From Kushneria marisflavi (GTDB taxonomy: Bacteria > Pseudomonadota > Gammaproteobacteria > Pseudomonadales > Halomonadaceae): a stretch of 64,000 bases of DNA. Both the position numbers and the translations under genes were made by a program. Positions 9,275-18,096 of this stretch are shown in pieces. Where the stretch lies: assembly GCF_002157205.1 (NCBI RefSeq), contig NZ_CP021358.1:2108001-2172000 (forward strand). The letters run 5' to 3'. The notes under the pieces are model-generated. The model searched no databases, was not told where the DNA came from, and was given only the letters and a program-made list of their open reading frames with translations. Positions within the stretch are counted from its first letter, which is position 1; each line of letters starts with the position of its first letter.

Positions 9275-10117
9275 ATGTCCTTTTATACTCCTCATGAAAC
9301 CGCCGGACTGGCGGTCAATGCCGGCGTCAAGAAACACCAGACGCCTCTGTCATCGCTGATCATTCTGGGCATTCTGGCCGGTGCCTTCATTGCCGTGGGC
9401 TTTCTGCTCGATATTCGCGTGACCGGTACCATGCCTGCTGAATGGGGCTCGTTCAAAACCTTTATCGGTGCGGCCGTCTTTCCGGTCGGGCTGGTGCTGA
9501 CCCTGCTGGCCGGTGGTGAACTGCTGACCGGCAACATGATGGCTCTGCCCATGGCGCTCTTTTCCCGTCGCATTGGCGTGAGCGCGCTGATACGCAACTG
9601 GGTCATCGTGACCGTGGCCAACTTCATTGGCAGTGTGGCGGTCGCCTGGCTTTTTGGGCATTTTCTGGGATTGACCGAAGGCGCCTTCCTGCACACGACG
9701 GTCGCCATTGCCAGGGCCAAGCTCTCGGCAGATTTCTGGCACGCCTTCGTGTCCGGCATAGGCTGTAACTGGCTGGTCTGTCTGGGCGTGTGGCTTGCCT
9801 GGGCCAGTCGCGATGTCGCCGGCAAGGTCCTTGGTATCTGGTTTCCGGTCATGGCCTTTGTGGCGATCGGCTTTCAGCACGTGGTGGCCAACATGTTCAT
9901 CGTCCCGGCCGCCATTTTTGCCGGTGAAGTGACATGGATGGCGTATCTGCCCAACTTTGTGGCGGTCTTTCTGGGTAACGCCGTCGGGGGCGCACTCTTT
10001 GTAGGACTCGCCTACCATGTGGCCTACCGCCCGGCGAGCGCGGCCGCCGCTGCGGCAACCGTGACCCCGTCCACGCTGATGCGCGAGACACCGGAAAAGC
10101 GTTCCGAACATATCTGA
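9275..10117 (+). CDS. Formate/nitrite transporter (FNT) family channel
   Basis: About 280 residues of a FocA/NirC-type pentameric membrane channel for small monovalent anions such as formate or nitrite. GGELLTGNMMALPMALFSRR and GFQHVVANMFIVPAAIF are the family signatures; the latter carries the conserved central His. No pyruvate-formate lyase or nitrite reductase gene is adjacent, so the anion is undetermined. The frame is open from 9152, but ATG at 9275 (MSFYTPHET) has GAGA just upstream and matches the usual cytoplasmic N-terminus; ATG at 9248 is an alternative. A strong terminator follows. Confidence 0.86.
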   Translation: MSFYTPHETAGLAVNAGVKKHQTPLSSLIILGILAGAFIAVGFLLDIRVTGTMPAEWGSFKTFIGAAVFPVGLVLTLLAGGELLTGNMMALPMALFSRRIGVSALIRNWVIVTVANFIGSVAVAWLFGHFLGLTEGAFLHTTVAIARAKLSADFWHAFVSGIGCNWLVCLGVWLAWASRDVAGKVLGIWFPVMAFVAIGFQHVVANMFIVPAAIFAGEVTWMAYLPNFVAVFLGNAVGGALFVGLAYHVAYRPASAAAAAATVTPSTLMRETPEKRSEHI

Positions 10118-10141
10118 CATGACGATCTGACAAAATCCCGA

Positions 10142-10169
10142 ATGCCTCGCTGATGCGAGGCATTTTTTT
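10142..10169 (+). terminator. Rho-independent terminator after FNT channel gene
   Basis: ATGCCTCGC and GCGAGGCAT form a 9-bp stem around a TGAT loop, followed directly by seven T residues. It closes the FNT transcription unit before the convergent mnmE gene. Confidence 0.9.
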
Positions 10170-10190
10170 GATGCCGATAGAGCGCAGGGT

Positions 10191-11552
10191 TCATTTGCCG
10201 ATGCAGAAGCTGCCGAAGATCTCGCCGAGCAGCTCATCGGCAGTGAACTCGCCGGTAATCTCCCCAAGCGCATCCTGGGCGGCGCGCAGGTCTTCAGCCA
10301 GCAGTTCGCCGGCCCCGGCACCGGTCAGTTGATCCGCACCGTGGGAGAGTGATTGCCCGGCGCGATCCAGTGCGTCGAGATGGCGACGGCGGGCCGAGAA
10401 ACGCCCTTCACTGGTCGACTGAAAGCCCATTACCCCCTTGAGGTGTGCCTTGAGATGGTCCACACCGGCACCAGTGGTGGCGGACAGGCGAATCACCGGC
10501 GGCGTGCTGGCAAGGTCAGGCTCGCTGGTCTCGCCGCTCTCATCGATCTTGTTGCGTACCAGCGTGAGCTTTGAGGGGTCAGGCAGGCGCTCGACGAATT
10601 CGGGCCAGATTGCCATCGGATTGAGTTCACCGCTTTCGCGGCTGTCGACCATGAGCAGCACGCGGTCGGCCTTTTCGATTTCGGCCCAGGCGCGCTGCAC
10701 GCCGATTCTTTCCACCGCGTCCGGCGTGTCACGAAGCCCGGCAGTATCGATGATGTGTAACGGCATGCCATCGAGATGGATATGCTCACGCAGCACGTCA
10801 CGGGTGGTGCCGGCAATGTCGGTGACGATCGCGGTTTCCTGCTCGGTCAGGGCGTTTAAAAGGCTCGATTTGCCCGCATTGGGGCGCCCGGCGATGACCA
10901 CGCTCATCCCTTCACGCATCAGCGCACCCTGAGCGGCGCTGGCGCGCACCTCGGAAAGGTTTGCCCGCACGCCTGCAAGCATCTCGGCAACCCGACCGTC
11001 ACCGAGAAAGTCGATCTCTTCTTCGGGAAAATCGATGGCGGCCTCGACAAAGATGCGAAGCTCGATGAGGCTCTGGACCAGCGCCTGTACCCGACTCGAA
11101 AACTCGCCCTGCAACGAATGCAGCGCGTTTTCGGCCGCGGCGCGGGAGCTGGCCTCGATCAGGTCGGCAATCGCCTCGGCCTGGGCCAGATCGAGCTTGT
11201 CGTTCAAAAAGGCCCGCTCCGAGAACTCGCCCGGTCGCGCCAGACGCGCCCCCAGGGCCACGGTACGCTCCAGTAACCAGTCCATGATGACCGGACCGCC
11301 GTGGCCCTGAAGCTCCAGCACATCCTCACCGGTGAAGGAGTGTGGGCCGGGGAACCACAGCGCGATCCCCTCATCGAGCACCTGTCCGTCATTGCCCAGA
11401 AAGGGGCCATAGTGGGCGCGTCGGGGCTCGGGATCGAAGCCGAGCATGGCCCGGGCGATGTCAGCGGTTCTGGCGCCGGAGAGGCGGATGATGCCGACGC
11501 CGCCGCGCCCGGGCGGCGTGGCCAGCGCACTGATGGTGTCCTGATCGAGCAT
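10191..11552 (-). CDS. mnmE: tRNA modification GTPase MnmE
   Basis: A 453-residue MnmE (TrmE), which with MnmG makes the 5-carboxymethylaminomethyl group at wobble U34 of several tRNAs. Visible are the N-terminal folate-binding domain ([22 protein letters not shown]), the G domain with P-loop [12 protein letters not shown] near residue 220, the switch [15 protein letters not shown] and the NKID guanine-specificity motif, and the C-terminal catalytic CIGK containing the essential Cys. It normally directly follows yidC. Here phosphoglucomutase, a flavin reductase and an NrtR-like gene lie in between. Confidence 0.97.
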   Translation of the reverse strand: MLDQDTISALATPPGRGGVGIIRLSGARTADIARAMLGFDPEPRRAHYGPFLGNDGQVLDEGIALWFPGPHSFTGEDVLELQGHGGPVIMDWLLERTVALGARLARPGEFSERAFLNDKLDLAQAEAIADLIEASSRAAAENALHSLQGEFSSRVQALVQSLIELRIFVEAAIDFPEEEIDFLGDGRVAEMLAGVRANLSEVRASAAQGALMREGMSVVIAGRPNAGKSSLLNALTEQETAIVTDIAGTTRDVLREHIHLDGMPLHIIDTAGLRDTPDAVERIGVQRAWAEIEKADRVLLMVDSRESGELNPMAIWPEFVERLPDPSKLTLVRNKIDESGETSEPDLASTPPVIRLSATTGAGVDHLKAHLKGVMGFQSTSEGRFSARRRHLDALDRAGQSLSHGADQLTGAGAGELLAEDLRAAQDALGEITGEFTADELLGEIFGSFCIGK

Positions 11553-11721
11553 ACGAATTCCGAAGGGTCAAAGCCGGCAGAGGCGGCATGAATGATAGGG
11601 CAACGATTGTCAGCGCTGGGACCAAACGCTGCAAGCGCCGGTCGATCGCATCGGTTAACCGGTGTGATCGTTGCTATAGTGGTTCGCAGGCTAATTGATA
11701 CCGCAATACAGGAGAGCGTTC

Positions 11722-12354
11722 ATGACCGAGCCGTTTCACTTTTATGAGCCGCGCAAGGGCCACGGCCTGCCGCACGATCCCTTCAAGGCGATCATTGCCC
11801 CGCGCCCGATCGGCTGGGTCTCGTCGCAAAATAGCGAAGGCGGGCTCAATCTGGCGCCCTATAGTTTTTTCAACGCCTTTTGTGCCGCGCCCCCGATCAT
11901 TGGCTTTGCCAGCGCCGGCTGGAAGGACAGCGTGGCCAACATCGAGGCCACCGGTGAGTTCTGCTGGCATCTGGCCACGCGCGCCTTGGCCGAGAAGATG
12001 AACACCTCGAGCGCCAGCGTAGGCGCCGAGGTGGATGAGTTTGCGCTTTCCGGTCTGACGCCGGCAGCCTCAAAAGTGGTGAAGACGCCGCGCGTGCTGG
12101 AAGCGCCGGTATCTTTTGAATGCCGGTTGAGTCAACTGATCCAGCTTGAATCCGCCGATGGCGAGAAGCTTGATAACTGGCTGGTGCTGGGTGAGGTCGT
12201 GGGCGTGCACATCGATCAGCATCTGCTGGATGAGGGGATCTATCAGACCGCGATGGCCGAGCCGATTCTGCGTGCCGGCGGGCCCACTACCTATTACACC
12301 ATCAACGAGAGCGTGCGCTTTGATATGGAGCGCCCGGACAACTCGGGTCAGTAG
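11722..12354 (+). CDS. Flavin reductase-like FMN-binding protein
   Basis: A 210-residue protein of the flavin reductase / split-barrel FMN-binding family (DIM6/NTAB type). The start DPFKAIIAPRPIGWVSSQNSEG and NLAPYSFFNAF are typical of the FMN-binding site. It probably reduces or binds FMN in the cytoplasm; partner and substrate are not indicated. AGGAG at 11710-11714 is seven bases before ATG 11722. It is a single-gene unit closed by a shared terminator. Confidence 0.83.
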   Translation: MTEPFHFYEPRKGHGLPHDPFKAIIAPRPIGWVSSQNSEGGLNLAPYSFFNAFCAAPPIIGFASAGWKDSVANIEATGEFCWHLATRALAEKMNTSSASVGAEVDEFALSGLTPAASKVVKTPRVLEAPVSFECRLSQLIQLESADGEKLDNWLVLGEVVGVHIDQHLLDEGIYQTAMAEPILRAGGPTTYYTINESVRFDMERPDNSGQ

Positions 12355-12392
12355 GGCCGAACTGGTCACGTCTTGCACCCGTTTTGACACAG

Positions 12393-12419
12393 AAAGGGCC
12401 GGCAATTGCCGGCCCTTTT
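12393..12419. terminator. Bidirectional terminator between flavin reductase and pgm
   Basis: A perfect 26-base palindrome centred on AATT, with AAA on one side and TTTT on the other. It can end both the plus-strand flavin reductase transcript and the convergent pgm transcript. Confidence 0.85.
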
Positions 12420-12454
12420 GATTTTCTCGCTTTTTATCTTCTCACCAAAAGCGA

Positions 12455-14119
12455 TCAGCCCTTGAGCACGCCGTCCACCAGCGCCTTCGCTTCTTCCTGA
12501 ATGCGCTTCAAATGATCTTCGCCTTCAAAGCTTTCAGCGTAGATCTTGTAGACGTCTTCGGTGCCCGAGGGACGTGCCGCGAACCAGCCAGCCTCGGTTT
12601 CTACCTTGAGGCCACCGATGGCCGCACCGTTGCCGGGGGCTTCGGTGAGCTTGCGGGTGATGGCATGGCCGGCAAGCTGGGAGGCGGTAACCTGCTCGGG
12701 GGAGAGCTTGCCCAGGCGGGCCTTCTGGTCGCGGTCGGCCGGGGCATCCACGCGGGCATAGACCGGTGCGCCAAAACGCTCGGTCAGCGCCTGGTAGCGC
12801 TCGCCCGGGTCCTTGCCGGTCACGGCGGTCATTTCCGCCGCCAGCAGGCCGAGAATGATGCCGTCCTTGTCGGTCGACCAGGGCTGGCCATCAAAGGTCA
12901 GAAACGAGGCGCCAGCGGATTCTTCACCGCCAAAGCCGAGGCTGCCGTCCATCAGACCATCCACGAACCACTTGAAGCCGACCGGGACTTCGACCACGGA
13001 CTTGCCGATGCCCTGAGCGACGCGGTCAATCATCGACGACGATACCAGTGTCTTGCCGATAGCGGCCTGATCGTTCCACTGCGGGCGGTGAGTAAAGAGG
13101 TACTCGATCGCCACGGCCAGATAATGGTTGGGATTCAAAAGACCGGTCGAGCGGGCCACGATGCCGTGACGGTCATGGTCGGTGTCGCAGGCAAAGGAGA
13201 CGTCGAAGCGGTCCTTGTTCTCGATCAGACCGGCCATGGCGTAGGGCGAGGAGCAGTCCATGCGGATCTTGCCGTCCCAGTCCAGGCGCATGAAGCGAAA
13301 GGTCGGATCGACGGTGGTAGAGATCACTTCCAGCGGCAGCTGATAACGCTCGGCGATGCGCGTCCAGTAGTGCACGCCGGCCCCGCCCAGCGGGTCAACG
13401 CCAAAGGTCAGCCCCGAGTCCCGGATCGCGGCCATGTCGATGACCCTTTCAAGGCCCGAGACGTAGCTGTCGATGAAGTCAAAGCGCTGTGTGGTGGGCG
13501 CCTTGAGAGCCTCGGCATAGCTGACGCGCTTGACGCCTTCAAGATCGTTGGCCAGCAGTTCGTTGGCCCGCTCCTGAATCCATTTGGTGATGCCGGTGTC
13601 GGCCGGACCACCGTTGGTGGGGTTGTACTTGAAACCGCCATCCACCGGCGGATTGTGCGATGGTGTGATCACGATGCCATCGGCCAGATCGCTGGTGCGA
13701 TCGCGATTGTGGTTGAGGATGGCATTGGACAGCGCCGGCGTGGGCGTATAGCCCGGCTCGCCGCCCGTCTCTTCACAGCCGGCATCAATGCGGGTCTCGA
13801 CATGGTTGGCAGCCAGAACTTCAAGGGCGGAGACAAAGGCCGGCTCGGACAGCGCGTGGGTGTCCATGCCGATGAACAGCGGCCCGGTGATGCCCTGCTC
13901 ATGACGGTAGTCACAGATCGCCTGGGTGGTGGCCAGAATGTGCCACTCGTTGAAGCTCGTTTTCAGCGATGAGCCGCGATGGCCGGAGGTTCCGAAGGCC
14001 ACCTGCTGGGCGGGATCCGACACATCAGGACGCTCGCTGTAGTAGCGCGACACCAGACGCGGCAGATGGGCAAGGCGTTGCTCGTCGGGCTGCTGCCCTG
14101 CATTGGGATCGATGCTCAT
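12455..14119 (-). CDS. pgm: Phosphoglucomutase (alpha-D-glucose phosphate-specific)
   Basis: A 554-residue phosphohexomutase interconverting glucose 1-phosphate and glucose 6-phosphate, close in length to E. coli Pgm (546). The active-site phosphoserine loop ITPSHNPP, the Mg-binding CDTDHDRHG, the sugar-binding [10 protein letters not shown] and the phosphate-binding [10 protein letters not shown] near the C-terminus are all present, and AFGTSGHRG marks the N-terminus. ATG at 14119 has AAGGAT upstream; the in-frame TTG at 14149 is less likely. It supplies glucose 1-phosphate for glycogen, trehalose or envelope sugars. Confidence 0.95.
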   Translation of the reverse strand: MSIDPNAGQQPDEQRLAHLPRLVSRYYSERPDVSDPAQQVAFGTSGHRGSSLKTSFNEWHILATTQAICDYRHEQGITGPLFIGMDTHALSEPAFVSALEVLAANHVETRIDAGCEETGGEPGYTPTPALSNAILNHNRDRTSDLADGIVITPSHNPPVDGGFKYNPTNGGPADTGITKWIQERANELLANDLEGVKRVSYAEALKAPTTQRFDFIDSYVSGLERVIDMAAIRDSGLTFGVDPLGGAGVHYWTRIAERYQLPLEVISTTVDPTFRFMRLDWDGKIRMDCSSPYAMAGLIENKDRFDVSFACDTDHDRHGIVARSTGLLNPNHYLAVAIEYLFTHRPQWNDQAAIGKTLVSSSMIDRVAQGIGKSVVEVPVGFKWFVDGLMDGSLGFGGEESAGASFLTFDGQPWSTDKDGIILGLLAAEMTAVTGKDPGERYQALTERFGAPVYARVDAPADRDQKARLGKLSPEQVTASQLAGHAITRKLTEAPGNGAAIGGLKVETEAGWFAARPSGTEDVYKIYAESFEGEDHLKRIQEEAKALVDGVLKG

Positions 14120-14359
14120 CTCTTCATCCTTTGAGAAGCGTGACGACAAATTTACGCGCCATTCTAGCAGGCGCGTTGCAGATGCCTCTGTGCCTTTTTG
14201 TGATGTCTCAGTCAGGGCTGTCCTGAACGGTCGTATCCAATCCGATGCCGAGCCGGGGCGCCGAGTGGGTGAGGGTCCCCAATAGTGATCAGCTCCATAC
14301 CCCTGCTGCGGTCGGGCCGGGAATGGTCTTGCGAGTGCAGGCCGGTACGGCAGGGCCGC

Positions 14360-15325
14360 CTACTGATATTCGCTGTGGGCCAGCGGGGTCTGCACGCCCG
14401 GGGCCATCTGCTGGCGCCACTGTTCGCGACAGAAGCGAAAGCGCTCGGCCGGACGGCCGCCGGTGGTGGTATCCACGGCGCCGGTCGGTACCACCAGGCC
14501 GGTGCGATCCAGCGTGCGGCGAAAGTTCTGCTTGTGTAGCCGGCAGCCGATGATGGCTTCAATGGTCAGCTGCAGCTGAGACAGGGTGAAGTGCTCGGGC
14601 AGTAGATCAAAGATGACCGGTCGATAACGCAGCTTGCCGCGCAGACGGTCCATGGCAGTAGCAAGAATGCGACGGTGATCGGACATCAGGGGCTCGCCCG
14701 GTAGAGAGGTCACGACCTCGACGTCGTCATGACGCTGTGCCTCCGAGGCGAGTCCGGCTTCGTATAAAAGCTCAAAGCGCTCAAGCACCCGGGTGTCTAC
14801 CCAGCGAGCGCCGTTCAGGCCAAAGGCCAGCTGTGCGCGCTGGCGCCTCGCCTCGCGGGTGGCCTCGTCCGGAGCTTCATTTGTCCAGCGGGACAGCGCC
14901 GGGGCGATGATCATGTCGATGATCGCCGGGCGACCATGGCGATAATCCTCCCACGGAAAATGGTCATACCAGCTGGCCCAGAGCGTCTGCTCATCACGTA
15001 GTGCCTGCTGCTGCGAGACCAGCCCCAGATGGCCGATGGAGATATGACGCGTGATGTCACCGGGCGCATCCGGTTGAAGGCGGTCCTGATCACCGAAGGT
15101 GTAGAGCTGCTCGACGTAATCCAGTGCCAGACCGGTCTGGCGGGCGACACGGTCGCGCAGGCCCAGTTCGAAGGTACGGTGGCGGCGGGGGTCGAAATCG
15201 CCTGCCGGCAGCATGGGCGCCCGGCAGCGATCAAGGGAACGGGTGAGCAGGACGGTAGGGGTGGCCGACTCCATGGCAACGACGACGGCGGAGAGTTCGA
15301 TGGCAATGACAGTGCTGTCTGGCAT
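14360..15325 (-). CDS. NrtR-like Nudix/winged-helix regulator with degenerate Nudix box
   Basis: About 320 residues. The N-terminal half has the Nudix fold (AIELSAVVVAM, FGDQDR, LGLVSQQQ). The C-terminal part is the winged helix typical of NrtR regulators (FDLLPEHFTLSQLQLTIEAI, then TTGGRPAERFRF). The Nudix box region (GDFDPRRHRTFELGLRDRVARQTGL) lacks the REUXEE glutamates, so it probably senses rather than hydrolyses an ADP-ribose-type ligand. NrtR proteins control NAD metabolism in several bacteria, but no NAD gene is adjacent. The start is uncertain: ATG 15325, ATG 15343 or GTG 15373, none with a strong ribosome-binding site. Confidence 0.78.
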   Translation of the reverse strand: MPDSTVIAIELSAVVVAMESATPTVLLTRSLDRCRAPMLPAGDFDPRRHRTFELGLRDRVARQTGLALDYVEQLYTFGDQDRLQPDAPGDITRHISIGHLGLVSQQQALRDEQTLWASWYDHFPWEDYRHGRPAIIDMIIAPALSRWTNEAPDEATREARRQRAQLAFGLNGARWVDTRVLERFELLYEAGLASEAQRHDDVEVVTSLPGEPLMSDHRRILATAMDRLRGKLRYRPVIFDLLPEHFTLSQLQLTIEAIIGCRLHKQNFRRTLDRTGLVVPTGAVDTTTGGRPAERFRFCREQWRQQMAPGVQTPLAHSEYQ

Positions 15326-15407
15326 GGTGACGGCCCGGGGCATTCCGTGATCGGCAGGTGGTTTAGGCGGCACTATTGTGTCACAACCGCCCGCATGGCG
15401 GATAAAG

Positions 15408-15434
15408 AAAAACCCCTGCCGTGGCAGGGGTTTT
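15408..15434 (-). terminator. Rho-independent terminator after yidC
   Basis: The stem AAAACCCCTGCC / GGCAGGGGTTTT with a two-base centre, read on the minus strand, is followed by TTTTTC. It sits between the yidC stop and the downstream NrtR-like gene, ending the rpmH-rnpA-yidC unit. Confidence 0.85.
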
Positions 15435-15459
15435 CAGTGTGGCGAATGCCACGTACGGC

Positions 15460-17148
15460 CTAGACCGTCTTTTCCTTTTCAACATCACTGTTTTCGATGC
15501 GCCTGGTGATGAAGTACTGCTGCGTGATCGAGAGCAGGTTGTTGGTAATCCAGTAGATCACCAGACCGGCCGGGAACCATAGGAAGAAGAAGGTGAAGAC
15601 GATCGGCAGCATCTTCATGATCTTCGCCTGAGTGGGATCCGGCGGTGTCGGGTTCAACTGCTGCTGCAGGAACATGGTCAGACCCATGATGATCGGCAGG
15701 ATGAAGTAGGGGTCCTGCGCTGACAGGTCATGAATCCAGAGCATGAACGGCGCGTGGCGCAGTTCGATCGATTCCATCAGCATCCAGTACAGTGCAATGA
15801 AGACCGGCATCTGAATCACGATTGGCAGACAGCCACCCAGAGGATTGATCTTCTCCTTCTGGTAAAACTTCATCATCTCCTGCGACATCTTCTGACGGTC
15901 GTCACCGTGCATTTCCTTGATGCGCTTCATCTCGGGGCCCATCTTGCGCATCTTGGCCATCGACTTGTAGGCGGTGGCAGAGAGCGGGAAGAGCACGGCC
16001 TTGACCAGTACGGTCAACAGGATGATGGAGAAGCCCCAGTTGCCGATCAGCGCATGGATATGCGTCAGCAGCCAGAACAGCGGGTTGGCCAAAAACCACA
16101 GCCAGCCGAAATCAACCGTCAGCTGCAGGTACGGGGCCACGGCTTCAAGTCGATCATGTTCCTTGGGACCCATATAAAGGGTCGCCGAGAGGTCACCGGT
16201 CTGACCCGGTGCCACGGTTTCGCTCGGGCTGGCAAAGGCCGCCACGTTGCGTCCGCGCTGGTCAACGTCAGCGTAATACAGGTTCTGCTGATCCTGATTG
16301 GGTGCCCAGGCGGTCGTGAAATAGTGCTGGATCATGGCCACCCAGCCACCACGAACGTCCGTGTTATTGAACTTGCCGTTCTGGATGTCTTCGAAGCTGA
16401 CCTTCTGGTAGTGATCGTCCGGCGAAGAGAAGGCCGCGCCCAGGTAGGCATGCATGCCCACACCGGCACCGCTGGTCGGATCATCGCTGTTGTCACGGGC
16501 CAGCTGGCCGATAAAGCGCGCACTGACAGGCGTTTGTGAGGTGTTGTCGATCAGATAATCGACCTTCACCTTGTAGCTGTCGCGCTCGAAGGTGAAACGC
16601 TTGATGATGTCCACGCCGTTGACGGTTGCCCGCATGTCGACCTGAAGCGTCTTTTGATCATCGCCCAGCTGGTAGCGGGTTTTTTCGGGGGTGAAGGTAA
16701 TCCGCCCCTTGTGGCCTTCCATCTGCAGTCCGGAGCGCGCGATGTAGCTGCGGCGCTGGTCATCGGAAAGCAGAACGAAGGGCGCATCGCTATCAAGGCG
16801 CTGTAGATGCTTGGGCAGGGCGGCATAGACAACATCGCCACCGCGCGGGTCGATGCGCAGGTCAAGGGCATCGGTGCGAACACTGATCAGACTGGTGTTC
16901 TGAGCGTCAGCAGCGCTGTCGGGACTGTCAGTCGTGTTGCCGGGCTGCGGGGTGCTGGCACGCTCACTGGCCGTGTCGGGTGCATCAAGCGACTGCTCAC
17001 CGGGTTCAACGTCACTGCTTTGCTGGGACAGGGCGGGAGGCGCTTCATCCGGCAGGTCGTTTTGCCCGTGATCATTGCTCCATTGAATGATCATCAGGTA
17101 GGCAAGTACGGCCAGCGGGATGACAAAAAGAAGTCGTTTCAGATCCAT
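15460..17148 (-). CDS. yidC: Membrane protein insertase YidC
   Basis: A 562-residue inner-membrane insertase. An N-terminal membrane anchor (LLFVIPLAVLAYLMIIQW) is followed by a large periplasmic beta domain (about 60-350) and a conserved C-terminal five-helix core (FGWLWFLANPLFWLLTHIH to the end). The hydrophilic-groove positive charge is a Lys in VLVKAVLFPLSA where E. coli has Arg. EMMKFYQKEKINPLGGC marks the cytoplasmic C1 hairpin. It inserts proteins alone or with SecYEG. It follows rnpA by 78 bases with no room for yidD. Confidence 0.97.
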   Translation of the reverse strand: MDLKRLLFVIPLAVLAYLMIIQWSNDHGQNDLPDEAPPALSQQSSDVEPGEQSLDAPDTASERASTPQPGNTTDSPDSAADAQNTSLISVRTDALDLRIDPRGGDVVYAALPKHLQRLDSDAPFVLLSDDQRRSYIARSGLQMEGHKGRITFTPEKTRYQLGDDQKTLQVDMRATVNGVDIIKRFTFERDSYKVKVDYLIDNTSQTPVSARFIGQLARDNSDDPTSGAGVGMHAYLGAAFSSPDDHYQKVSFEDIQNGKFNNTDVRGGWVAMIQHYFTTAWAPNQDQQNLYYADVDQRGRNVAAFASPSETVAPGQTGDLSATLYMGPKEHDRLEAVAPYLQLTVDFGWLWFLANPLFWLLTHIHALIGNWGFSIILLTVLVKAVLFPLSATAYKSMAKMRKMGPEMKRIKEMHGDDRQKMSQEMMKFYQKEKINPLGGCLPIVIQMPVFIALYWMLMESIELRHAPFMLWIHDLSAQDPYFILPIIMGLTMFLQQQLNPTPPDPTQAKIMKMLPIVFTFFFLWFPAGLVIYWITNNLLSITQQYFITRRIENSDVEKEKTV

Positions 17149-17226
17149 TGGGATTGCCCGGTGGGAAAATGTCGACGCGGCGCAAGAAAACGACGGGTCG
17201 CACTCGACGGTTCGTCGCGCCTCGTA

Positions 17227-17604
17227 TTATTGCTGATGCTCCGGCTGGCGTTTAACGTCCTTTTCAAGACGTCGCCACATGCCGTGAAGCTGTCTGGCCA
17301 GTGTTTCCGAGTCGATCTCGTGTACGCCCTTGCGTGACAGCACAACGATATCCACGCTCGGCAGCCACTGCTGGCGCAGTCGCACCGATTCTCGAGTCAA
17401 ACGCTTGAGACGGTTGCGATCCACGGCTCGGCGTACGTTCTTCTTGCTGAATACCAGCCCTACACGAACGTGACCTAGATCGTTCGGCGTGGCGAGTGCG
17501 AGAAGCCCCTTGCCGTGAATTCTGAAACTGGCATGTTCGAAAACATGACGGTATTCCCCGGCGGTCAGGATTCTGAGACCGCGGGGAAATCCCTGATTGG
17601 TCAT
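17227..17604 (-). CDS. rnpA: Ribonuclease P protein component
   Basis: The protein subunit of RNase P, which helps the catalytic RNA mature tRNA 5' ends. It has 125 residues from ATG 17604 (MTNQGFPRGLRIL). The RNR signature region KKNVRRAVDRNRLKRLTRE is intact near residues 55-73. An in-frame GTG at 17637, two bases after the rpmH stop, would add 11 residues and permit translational coupling, but the ATG start matches typical RnpA length. It lies between rpmH and yidC as in most bacteria. Confidence 0.95.
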   Translation of the reverse strand: MTNQGFPRGLRILTAGEYRHVFEHASFRIHGKGLLALATPNDLGHVRVGLVFSKKNVRRAVDRNRLKRLTRESVRLRQQWLPSVDIVVLSRKGVHEIDSETLARQLHGMWRRLEKDVKRQPEHQQ

Positions 17605-17629
17605 AAGCTGGACCGATCCTTTCGAGGGA

Positions 17630-17764
17630 TCAGGCACTCAGGCGCTTGCGACCCTTGGCACGACGACGCGAAATGACCTGACGGCCGTTCTTGGTGGCCA
17701 TACGAGCGCGAAAACCGTGGTTACGCTTGCGCTTGAGCACGCTGGGCTGGAAAGTACGTTTCAT
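17630..17764 (-). CDS. rpmH: 50S ribosomal protein L34
   Basis: A 44-residue, extremely basic protein beginning [20 protein letters not shown] and ending GRKRLSA: an exact L34 pattern and length. It is the first gene of the rpmH-rnpA-yidC unit, divergent from dnaA across the origin candidate. Confidence 0.98.
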   Translation of the reverse strand: MKRTFQPSVLKRKRNHGFRARMATKNGRQVISRRRAKGRKRLSA

Positions 17765-18096
17765 GGTTGCGATTCCCGAATTGAGACTTGAGTGATCGGT
17801 GACACCGATGCCCTCAAAATCGAGGCGCACGGGGGTCAAGAGCCGGGATTCTAGAGAATTCAACGAAGACGTGCAATTTTTATCCACTCATCGAAACGAC
17901 CGTTCTGTGCATAACTTTGTGCACAAGACGGTGCCATGATTTTTTCAGGGCCCGCCGTATGACCCGGAGAAGCCCGGACAGCGAGTATAAGGTTATCCAC
18001 AGGGGGTTCCAGCTACTATCCCGGTGTGGATAACCTGATGCGCGGGCGTTACACTACTGCCCCATTTGCACGACTCACCATTAATAGAGGTCGCGT
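17765..18096. other. rpmH-dnaA intergenic region, oriC candidate with DnaA boxes
   Basis: This 332-base gap holds two perfect DnaA boxes in opposite orientation: TTATCCACA at 17993-18001 (+) and TGTGGATAA at 18025-18033 (minus-strand box). It also holds a consensus TTATNCACA box on the minus strand at 17906-17914, a one-mismatch box TTATCCACT at 17880-17888, and the palindrome TTGTGCACAA at 17917-17926. An AT-rich patch lies around 17870-17890 and 17938-17946. In Pseudomonas the chromosomal origin is in this same gap. It could instead, or also, serve dnaA autoregulation. AGAGG at 18086-18090 is the dnaA ribosome-binding site. Confidence 0.65.

Noticed and set aside
12512..13972. 486-codon open frame on the plus strand.
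   Set aside because: It lies fully antisense to phosphoglucomutase, has no domain, and is a product of high GC and codon bias.
17139..17345. 68-residue minus-strand frame overlapping rnpA end and yidC start, ending RRHFPTGQSQW, which faintly recalls the C-terminus of YidD.
   Set aside because: It lacks the YidD membrane segment and the conserved CRF.P.CS motif; only a few residues at the end match, and most of it is antisense-frame shadow of rnpA.
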